Assembly (NCBI GenBank): GCA_023443925.1
Contig: JAEZSL010000053.1
Location: 1 to 11,350, forward strand
Source of the DNA: Bacillota bacterium
Lineage (GTDB): Bacteria > Bacillota_A > Clostridia > Lachnospirales > Lachnospiraceae
Length of the DNA stretch: 11,350 nucleotides
Direction: 5' to 3'
Below are positions 5,940 through 11,350 of the stretch, one piece after another; position 1 is the first letter of the stretch, and the number at the start of each line of letters is the position of its first letter. The position numbers and the translations under genes are program-made. Under the pieces are notes generated by a model that had not been told where the DNA came from, made no database searches, and saw nothing but the letters and a program-made list of their open reading frames with translations.

Positions 5940-6356
5940 CTATTGTAGTTTCACTACCCGTACCGCTGATTTATTATTATCCCCTAATTCAACACTGAGC
6001 ATAAGTTTACCGCCCAGATTGGTTTTCATCTTGCCTACATTGGTATCATCAATATAGATTTTATATTCCTTTTCCGCTTCCAGTTCTAATGTTATCTGTG
6101 CATCTTCTGGCCCTTCAACAGTAAATCTGACTTCTTTTTCGGTGATATCCAAATTCTCCACTGCGGTTCCCGGAACAGATTCATATACAATCATTCCGTT
6201 CCTCTCTAACTTGGTAATTTCTTTAAAGGTTTTTACTTTATATAAATCTCCGTTATGCTCAAAATCAGTCACTTTAGATTTTACCGCTAATTCGTAATTG
6301 CCAAAACTGATTGTCCCATTGCTTTCTTCACGTATTAATTCTTCGACAACTGACAT
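5940..6356 (-). CDS. 138-residue beta-rich protein, Lachnospiraceae type, function unknown
   Basis: The sequence starts MSVVEELIREESNGTISFGNYEL and contains HNGDLYKVKTFKEITKLERNGM (about 34-55), YESVPGTAVENL (58-69), TVEGPEDAQITLELE (79-93) and MKTNLGGKLMLSVEL (109-123). It appears made of beta strands, with no signal peptide, membrane helix, cysteine or obvious catalytic residues. I recall similar proteins in Lachnospiraceae genomes carrying the name endosialidase; nothing here resembles a sialidase (no Asp boxes, far too short), so that name should not be used as evidence of function. AGGAGG lies eight bases before the ATG. It sits between clpC and radA, after a 341-bp spacer with a promoter-like site, and is probably transcribed separately from the clpC operon. 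Confidence 0.65.
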   Translation of the reverse strand: MSVVEELIREESNGTISFGNYELAVKSKVTDFEHNGDLYKVKTFKEITKLERNGMIVYESVPGTAVENLDITEKEVRFTVEGPEDAQITLELEAEKEYKIYIDDTNVGKMKTNLGGKLMLSVELGDNNKSAVRVVKLQ

Positions 6357-6486
6357 TTTAAAATCCTCCTAATTAGTTAAATACTTCTTTCCTTCGTCGT
6401 TTCACTAAATGATTTGCCGGCGGAATATGCCAAAGTTAATATTATCAGCGGGTATGAAAAATATTGATAACTCTTCAGTCAACGTA

Positions 6487-6499
6487 ATGTACGGTACAT
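6487..6499. promoter_or_regulatory. Dyad ATGTAC-G-GTACAT, possible operator
   Basis: A perfect 6-1-6 palindrome lies four bases upstream (minus-strand sense) of a TTGACT hexamer at 6482-6477. Its position would suit an operator for the 138-residue gene, but no good -10 follows at the proper distance. Confidence 0.35.
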
Positions 6500-6645
6500 A
6501 ATTCAAATAGACCTTTTTAAAATATGCAGCTATCCGTTAAGATGTTCCCGTAAACCGCCGCGACTGAATCGTCACAATATTTTTCTTATTCCAGGCACTT
6601 TATATAAATGGAACATGTTATATCAGAGCTTTTAAAGCTAACTCT

Positions 6646-6674
6646 ATTATATAATATTTACATGACAATTTCCA
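6646..6674 (-). promoter_or_regulatory. Promoter candidate downstream of clpC
   Basis: On the minus strand TGGAAA (6674-6669) and TATAAT (6651-6646) are 17 bp apart; the -10 is a consensus match and the -35 matches four of six. It begins 24 bp beyond the clpC stop. Transcription from near 6638 would give the 138-residue gene a leader of roughly 280 nt, or produce a separate small RNA. Confidence 0.45.
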
Positions 6675-6697
6675 CTGGTATATGCACAAGATTTGAA

Positions 6698-9142
6698 TTA
6701 TTTTTTGGAAATTTTGATAGCTTTGTCGAAAAGTTGTACTAACGCGTAATCTCCGTTATGAAGATTACCTTCCAGGACTTCTTCAGCCAGTTTATCTTCA
6801 ATGTTGTTCTGTATTGCCCTCCTTAGGGGTCTCGCACCATAATTCTGGTCAAAACCGATCTCTACAATATGATCAACAATTTCATCACTGGTTTCCAGGC
6901 TGATATTCATTTGCTGTTTTGCTCTCTTTGATATACTTTTAAGCATAATTCCCACAATATCCTTAATGTTTTCCTTAGATAAGGAGTGGAATACGATCAT
7001 TTCATCAATACGGTTAATGAACTCAGGCTTAAAGATACGTTTTACTTCTTCCATTACACCGTCTTTCATCTTTTTGTAGTCTTCCTTTTCATCCGTAACA
7101 GAGGAAAAACCTAACCGCTTGGGTGATATGATATTCTGGGCACCCGCATTGGAAGTCATTATAATAATAGTGTTCTTAAAGCTGACTTTTCTTCCCTGGG
7201 CATCAGTTATATGGCCGTCATCCAATACCTGCAAAAGAATATTAAACACATCCGGATGAGCCTTTTCCACTTCGTCAAACAAAATAACGGAATATGGATT
7301 CTGTCTTACTTTTTCACTTAACTGGCCGCCTTCGTCATATCCAACATATCCCGGAGGTGATCCGATGAGTTTTGATACACTGTGTTTCTCCATATATTCG
7401 GACATATCTACCCGGATCATGGAATTTTCACTGCCGAACATGGCTTCTGCCAGCGCCTTTGACAGTTCTGTCTTACCTACACCGGTAGGTCCTAAGAATA
7501 AGAAGGAACCAATGGGTCTGTTGGGATCTTTTAATCCTACGCGTCCTCTGCGGATTGCTTTGGATACGGCGGTAACCGCATCCTCCTGGCCGATTACTCT
7601 TTCATGTAGTATAGTTTCAAGATTTCTTAAACGTTCGGATTCTTCTTCCGCCAGCTTTTTAACAGGAATCTTGGTCCAGCTGGATATAATATCGGCTATT
7701 TCGTTCTCGCCTACGATCAGCATGGTTTCCTGCTTTTCTTTTTCCGATTTTACCTGAAGGGCATTTAAGCGGCTGTTCATTTCTTCCTGCTGCTTTTTGA
7801 TATCACCGGCTTTTTCATACTCTTCATTCTTTATAGCCTGCTCTTTTTCCTCTTCCAGACGGGCGATGTCAGCTTCTAATTCCTTCACTTCCGGGGAAGT
7901 AATAAAAGTACTTAATCGTACTTTGGAAGCTGCTTCATCCATTAAATCAATGGCTTTGTCCGGTAAGTACCTGTCATTGATATATCTGCTTGACATTTTT
8001 ACGGCAGCTTCTAAGGCATCATCGGTTATTTTTACTTTATGGTGAGCCTCGTAGCTGTCTCTTAAGCCTCTTAATATCAGAATTGCTTCTTCTTCGGAAG
8101 GTTCTTCTACCACTACCGGCTGGAATCTGCGTTCTAAAGCCGCATCCTTTTCAATGTACTTACGGTATTCTTCCCTGGTGGTGGCACCGATTAACTGCAG
8201 TTCTCCTCTGGCCAAGGAGGGTTTTAGTATATTGGAAGCATCAATGGCACCTTCCGCACCGCCGGCACCGATGATGGTATGGATCTCATCAATAAATAGA
8301 AGTACATTGCCGTCGCTCATGACTTCACTTATGACCTTCTTGATTCTTTCTTCGAATTCACCTCTGTATTTGGAACCGGCAACCATACCGGACAGGTCAA
8401 GGGTCAGAACTCTTTTATCCTTTATGATTTCGGGTATATTACCCTCAACAATTTTTATAGCAAGGCCTTCTGCAATAGCAGTTTTACCAACGCCCGGTTC
8501 TCCCACGAGACAGGGATTGTTTTTTGTTCTGCGGCTGAGAATCTGGATAACCCGCTGAATTTCTGTTTCTCTTCCGATTACCGGATCTAATTTACCTTCT
8601 CTGGCATATTCCGTCAGGTCCCTGCTGTACTGATCCAGGGTAGGTGTGCTGGATTTTGCCTTCACTTTTCCTTTATTGGCAGCATATTCATTCTTAGCCG
8701 CATTCATATCGGCTCCGATTGCCGTAAGTATATCTACGTATAGTTTTTGTACGTTGATTCCCAGGGTGTTTAATAATCTTACCGCAATGCAGTCAGACTC
8801 TTTTATCAGAGCAATTAAGATATGCTCGGTACCTACTAATTGTGCTTTTAATCGGACTGCTTCTTTAAAGCTCTGGTCCAGAATCCGTTTGGCTCTGGGG
8901 GTAAAACCGTCTACCTCAACAGTTTCCATGGTTGTATTGGGTGCTATGAGCTGATTAACCAGTTCTACTACTTTATCTACATCCACTCCGTTTTTCTCAA
9001 GTACCTTGGAAGCAACACCCTCCGCTTCCAATAAGCCGATGAGCAGATGTTCCGTACCTACATAATTATGGGAAAGTTTATATGCTACTTCTGTGGCGCT
9101 GGTAATCGCCGCTCTTGCATTTTCTGTATATTTTTCGTTCAT
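6698..9142 (-). CDS. clpC: ATP-dependent Clp protease ATP-binding subunit ClpC
   Basis: The 814-residue protein is a full-length class I Hsp100 unfoldase that feeds proteins into ClpP. In order: two N-terminal Clp repeats (about 1-145) with paired GTEHLLIGLL / GTEHILIALI motifs; D1 ATPase with Walker A GEPGVGKT at 214-221 and Walker B LLFIDE at 281-286; a middle coiled segment with a UVR-like stretch at about 418-465, the site where ClpC uses adaptors; D2 ATPase with Walker A GPTGVGKT at 551-558 and Walker B ILFDE at 620-624; and LGF at 677-679, the loop that docks into ClpP. All ATPase motifs are intact. In this system McsB-phosphorylated proteins are degraded by ClpC-ClpP. GGAGG lies six bases before the ATG. 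It follows mcsB with a 131-bp spacer that holds inverted repeats. Confidence 0.97.
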   Translation of the reverse strand: MNEKYTENARAAITSATEVAYKLSHNYVGTEHLLIGLLEAEGVASKVLEKNGVDVDKVVELVNQLIAPNTTMETVEVDGFTPRAKRILDQSFKEAVRLKAQLVGTEHILIALIKESDCIAVRLLNTLGINVQKLYVDILTAIGADMNAAKNEYAANKGKVKAKSSTPTLDQYSRDLTEYAREGKLDPVIGRETEIQRVIQILSRRTKNNPCLVGEPGVGKTAIAEGLAIKIVEGNIPEIIKDKRVLTLDLSGMVAGSKYRGEFEERIKKVISEVMSDGNVLLFIDEIHTIIGAGGAEGAIDASNILKPSLARGELQLIGATTREEYRKYIEKDAALERRFQPVVVEEPSEEEAILILRGLRDSYEAHHKVKITDDALEAAVKMSSRYINDRYLPDKAIDLMDEAASKVRLSTFITSPEVKELEADIARLEEEKEQAIKNEEYEKAGDIKKQQEEMNSRLNALQVKSEKEKQETMLIVGENEIADIISSWTKIPVKKLAEEESERLRNLETILHERVIGQEDAVTAVSKAIRRGRVGLKDPNRPIGSFLFLGPTGVGKTELSKALAEAMFGSENSMIRVDMSEYMEKHSVSKLIGSPPGYVGYDEGGQLSEKVRQNPYSVILFDEVEKAHPDVFNILLQVLDDGHITDAQGRKVSFKNTIIIMTSNAGAQNIISPKRLGFSSVTDEKEDYKKMKDGVMEEVKRIFKPEFINRIDEMIVFHSLSKENIKDIVGIMLKSISKRAKQQMNISLETSDEIVDHIVEIGFDQNYGARPLRRAIQNNIEDKLAEEVLEGNLHNGDYALVQLFDKAIKISKK

Positions 9143-9162
9143 AATGGCCTCCTGTTCTTATT

Positions 9163-9210
9163 ATAGGAAGTTCCTATTTGCTGCAGTTATAATATATGCC
9201 GCAACTTCCT
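9163..9210 (-). promoter_or_regulatory. Overlapping inverted repeats between mcsB and clpC
   Basis: A perfect 7-1-7 palindrome, ATAGGAA-G-TTCCTAT, lies at 9163-9177, about 10 bp upstream of the clpC ribosome binding site. One of its arms can instead pair with a distal copy: AGGAAGTT (9165-9172) is the inverse of AACTTCCT (9203-9210). The two pairings exclude each other. On the minus strand TATAAT follows directly on the palindrome, but no good -35 accompanies it. Confidence 0.45.
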
Positions 9211-9273
9211 TCTGTCTTTATCCGATGTCATATTTTTTGTATTCAGCTCCGGTGCTGTGTATTACAGGCTTTA

Positions 9274-10311
9274 TCAGCGCAGCGGGTCAGGCAGTTTCAT
9301 ACGGATATAATCCGCCCTGTACTTATCCCGTTGCATGCTTCCTACATTTTTGTCCAGCTGGCATTGCAGATTGCCGGGCTGGATTTCCATCATTAATTCA
9401 TGTATATTATAATTTTCACCCAGGTTAATCAGATTCATATCCATTCCCAGCTTTAACTGTGCCAGAAGAGTCATTGCATCGGTGGAGGAAAGCTGTTTTG
9501 CGTACTTTAATACTCCATAGGAACGGAATACTTTGTCTTCAAACTCATCATAGTTGTTGGTCAGGATATATTCCCTTTGCCTGCGTTCCTGTTTCATGAC
9601 CTGTTCCACAATGCGGTCCAGGGCATCCATAATCTCTTTTTCGGTACTGCCAAGGGTTTTCTGGTTGGAGATCTGGTAAAGGCTTCCGACACTTTTGGAA
9701 GCTTCCCCATAAGTTCCTCTTAAAGCAATTCCGTACTGGCCTAATTCCTCCGCCAGTTTTATGATTTTACCAGCAACGGTAAGACCGGGTAAAAACATCA
9801 TATAAGATGCCCGAAGTCCGGTACCGGCATTGGTAGGACAGGAGGTGAGATAACCGTATTTCTCATGAAAAGCAAAATCAAAGATCCCACTGGTAATATC
9901 GTCTATTTTATTTGCCTCCAAAAAAGCTGCTCCGATATTCATACCGCCGGTAATTGACTGGATTCTTAAATGATCCTCTTCATTAATCATAATACTGATG
10001 CGTTCATCTTCCGAAAGAATCAGCCCGGTGCTCTGCTCTTTGGCTACCAGCAGAGGACTTATGATGTGCCTTTCCACCATGGCGGTTTTCTCCGTATCAC
10101 CCAGTATATCTGCACTGCAGCCGTAATATTTTTTGGACGCCTGGGTTTCAATGATCTGAGTGGCGGCTTTTACTCTCTCCACCAGCTCTAAAGCCTTTTC
10201 CGGGGAGAGTTTTGCCGAAAAAGGATAATCATTCAGATTACGTGCCAGTCTTACCCGGCTGGAGATTACTACATCATGATTCTGGCCCGCTTCTTTATAC
10301 CATTTAAGCAT
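9274..10311 (-). CDS. mcsB: Protein-arginine kinase McsB
   Basis: The 345-residue protein is a phosphagen-kinase-fold enzyme that phosphorylates arginine side chains of proteins, marking them for ClpC-ClpP. Seen are SSRVRLARN at 17-25, NEEDHLRIQ at 110-118 with the catalytic Glu region, and LTSCPTNAGTGLRASY at 155-170 with the conserved active-site Cys158. The C-terminal RDKYRA at 328-333 fits the RDxxRA motif that binds phosphoarginine and tunes activity. Full length and intact. The ATG lies inside the end of mcsA (eight-base overlap), and its AGGAGGAG ribosome binding site is made of the last mcsA codons, a sign of translational coupling to its activator. Confidence 0.96.
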   Translation of the reverse strand: MLKWYKEAGQNHDVVISSRVRLARNLNDYPFSAKLSPEKALELVERVKAATQIIETQASKKYYGCSADILGDTEKTAMVERHIISPLLVAKEQSTGLILSEDERISIMINEEDHLRIQSITGGMNIGAAFLEANKIDDITSGIFDFAFHEKYGYLTSCPTNAGTGLRASYMMFLPGLTVAGKIIKLAEELGQYGIALRGTYGEASKSVGSLYQISNQKTLGSTEKEIMDALDRIVEQVMKQERRQREYILTNNYDEFEDKVFRSYGVLKYAKQLSSTDAMTLLAQLKLGMDMNLINLGENYNIHELMMEIQPGNLQCQLDKNVGSMQRDKYRADYIRMKLPDPLR

Positions 10312-10849
10312 TGTTAATCTCCTCCTTTTTCAATTCCCGTATCTTATCTCTTATTCTTGCCGCCTCTTCGAATTCTTCTTTTTCAATGGCATCCTGTAAC
10401 CGGATTGCCAGTTTATCCAGTTCGGACAGCTCTTTTACCAGCTTCTGGGTCTTGGTTTCAAAGCCTCTGGGCTTCTTCCCGGTATGGGTATCAGAGCCCT
10501 GTATACTCTTAATGCTGCGTTCCAGAATCTTCTGGAAACTGTCATAGCACTTTGCACAGCCAAATCTGCCGTCCCGCATAAATTCCGAATAGGTCATACC
10601 GCAGCCGTCGCAGTGAATTTCCTTTTCGGTCTGCCCGGTTCCATGAGGATTCGCATTATAGTAGTTGCCTAATATCGTAGAAAGTAAACTGCCCAGGGTT
10701 ATCTCCTGGTCTAAAAAAGCGGTGCCCATAGGAAAAGAGGTATATTCCGTTGCGCATTCCTCGCACAAATGCTGTTCCGTCTTTTCACCGTTAATTATCT
10801 CGGTGTAATAGATCTTAGCCTCGTTTTTCTTACATTTATCACATAACAT
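10304..10849 (-). CDS. mcsA: McsA, zinc-finger activator of the arginine kinase
   Basis: The 181-residue protein has two zinc-binding clusters of paired CxxC motifs: C3, C6, C29, C32, and C80, C83, C98, C101. The C-terminus (about 145-175, KLAIRLQDAIEKEEFEEAARIRDKIRELK in two parts) is a UVR motif like those of UvrB and UvrC and of the ClpC middle region. McsA binds and activates McsB and is thought to link metal or thiol stress to the Clp system. AGGAGGT lies seven bases before the ATG. It overlaps mcsB and begins 69 bp after the GntR-type gene with no terminator between, which suggests one operon. Confidence 0.93.
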   Translation of the reverse strand: MLCDKCKKNEAKIYYTEIINGEKTEQHLCEECATEYTSFPMGTAFLDQEITLGSLLSTILGNYYNANPHGTGQTEKEIHCDGCGMTYSEFMRDGRFGCAKCYDSFQKILERSIKSIQGSDTHTGKKPRGFETKTQKLVKELSELDKLAIRLQDAIEKEEFEEAARIRDKIRELKKEEINNA

Positions 10850-10918
10850 AGTAACTACCTCCTATTCAATATGATACCGGTTAAATAACTATTCAACTCC
10901 CAAATAGCCACCTGGTTA

Positions 10919-11299
10919 CTATTTATCCATTGAGGAGAAATCATCGAAGATACTATTCACGATCTCATAGACCTCTTCACAACTTATATCCTTACAAACG
11001 GCTTTCGCCAGTATTACCTTCATATCATTCATTAATTCTTCCATTGCTTTATACTTATCGCGGCTGACTGCCACAACAGTACCTTTTCTTCTATCCAGCT
11101 TAACATACCCTTCCTGTTTTAACATAGTATATGCTTTGTTTACGGTATGCATGTTAATCCCGATGTCCTCTGCAAGTTCACGAACAGAAGGCAGATTATC
11201 TCCTTCTCTGAACTCTGCATTCGCTATTCCGAAAATGATTTGATTTCTAAGCTGGATATAGAATGCTTCATCACTATTAAAATCTATCCTGACGATCAA
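10919..11299 (-). CDS. GntR-family (YtrA-type) transcriptional regulator heading the mcsA-mcsB-clpC cluster
   Basis: From TTG 11299 the product has 126 residues. A GntR winged helix-turn-helix fills about 10-78: YIQLRNQIIFGIA, GDNLPSVRELAEDIGINMHTVNKAYTMLKQEGYV and the wing RRKGTVV. The tail of about 45 residues is too short for a ligand-binding FadR or HutC domain and fits the YtrA subfamily, which dimerises through a short helical tail. TTG 11299 is preferred because AGGAGG (11313-11308) lies eight bases upstream; a GTG at 11308 would abut the site. It occupies the place that ctsR has in Bacillus-type operons, so regulation of the Clp genes by it is plausible but unproven. A CtsR gene could still lie beyond the window. 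Confidence 0.85.
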   Translation of the reverse strand: MIVRIDFNSDEAFYIQLRNQIIFGIANAEFREGDNLPSVRELAEDIGINMHTVNKAYTMLKQEGYVKLDRRKGTVVAVSRDKYKAMEELMNDMKVILAKAVCKDISCEEVYEIVNSIFDDFSSMDK

Positions 11300-11307
11300 A
11301 TCATCCA

Positions 11308-11313
11308 CCTCCT
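11308..11313 (-). promoter_or_regulatory. Ribosome binding site deciding the gntR start
   Basis: AGGAGG, continuing to AGGAGGTGGAT, closely complements the 16S rRNA 3' end. Its spacing of eight bases points to TTG 11299 and makes the GTG at 11308-11306, which overlaps its last base, unlikely. Confidence 0.7.
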
Positions 11314-11329
11314 GTTTGTTCGTTATATT

Positions 11330-11350
11330 TGTTATATCATCAGTATAACA
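11330..11350 (-). promoter_or_regulatory. Dyad operator over the -10 of the gntR operon
   Basis: TGTTATA (11330-11336) and TATAACA (11344-11350) form a perfect 7-7-7 dyad. On the minus strand it contains TATACT (11347-11342), a good -10 whose -35 would lie outside the window. A further half-site GTTATAT occurs at 11322-11328. A dyad of this kind across the -10 fits autorepression by the GntR-type protein. The dyad reaches the window edge and may extend further. Confidence 0.5.

Larger units (their letters stand above)
6357..6697 (-). other. 341-bp gene-free spacer, long leader of the 138-residue gene
   Basis: No ORF of note is seen on either strand. The spacer holds a promoter candidate just after clpC (6646-6674), a small dyad AGCTTT-T-AAAGCT (6627-6639), a second dyad ATGTAC-G-GTACAT (6487-6499) and a TTGACT on the minus strand at 6482-6477 without a good matching -10. 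I do not recognise a known riboswitch, and no clear terminator follows clpC. Confidence 0.5.

Noticed and set aside
6357..6697. Known riboswitch in the clpC downstream spacer
   Set aside because: I compared it by eye with the c-di-GMP-I core and other common motifs and found no match; a covariance-model search would be needed for a firm negative.
7365..8954. Several plus-strand frames of 82-134 codons
   Set aside because: All are shadows of the intact clpC reading frame and lack ribosome binding sites.
9143..9273. CIRCE or CtsR heptad operator before clpC
   Set aside because: Neither the TTAGCACTC/GAGTGCTAA dyad nor tandem GGTCAAA heptads are present here or in the visible region upstream of the gntR-type gene.

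Overview
The window looks like chromosome from a low-GC, Gram-positive anaerobe of the Clostridia, most likely a Lachnospiraceae member. The reasons are AT-rich spacers, strong AGGAGG-type ribosome binding sites on almost every gene, a complete mcsA-mcsB-clpC cluster with radA nearby, a rubrerythrin-family gene, a CD3324-type HTH protein, and a 138-residue protein of a kind I associate with Lachnospiraceae. Genus cannot be set from this window.

Left part (1-3507). A truncated rubrerythrin-family gene points left off the window. A Fur/PerR-type box lies in the 299-bp divergent region that separates it from rightward genes. The first rightward gene is a small Mor-like HTH protein (497-775). Its leader holds a possible promoter, a possible nine-residue peptide ORF rich in Arg codons, and two mutually exclusive hairpins. 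After a terminator-like hairpin and a good promoter come a DJ-1/PfpI protein, an isochorismatase/nicotinamidase-type hydrolase and a DinB-family protein, probably co-expressed. A 52-residue orphan gene with an intrinsic terminator over its stop codon ends this strand.

Middle (3531-3673). Between the convergent gene sets lies a degenerate 18-bp tandem repeat of eight copies.

Right part (3688-11350, all minus strand). In transcription order this is a GntR/YtrA-type regulator, mcsA, mcsB, clpC, a 341-bp spacer with its own promoter-like site, the 138-residue protein, a perfect 14-bp inverted repeat, radA, and a small soluble chemoreceptor signalling domain. McsB phosphorylates arginines on proteins, McsA is its zinc-finger partner, and ClpC unfolds marked proteins for ClpP, so these three form a protein quality-control unit. 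The regulator before mcsA is GntR-type rather than the CtsR repressor known from Bacillus, and a dyad lies over its apparent -10 element. RadA (recombination and branch migration) is followed by the chemoreceptor-like gene, not by disA as in Bacillus.

Most genes belong to known families. The less ordinary parts are non-coding: the attenuator-like leader at 306-490, the tandem repeat, the paired repeats between mcsB and clpC, the GntR substitution for CtsR, and the long leader of the 138-residue gene. I see no rRNA, tRNA, CRISPR array or insertion sequence.
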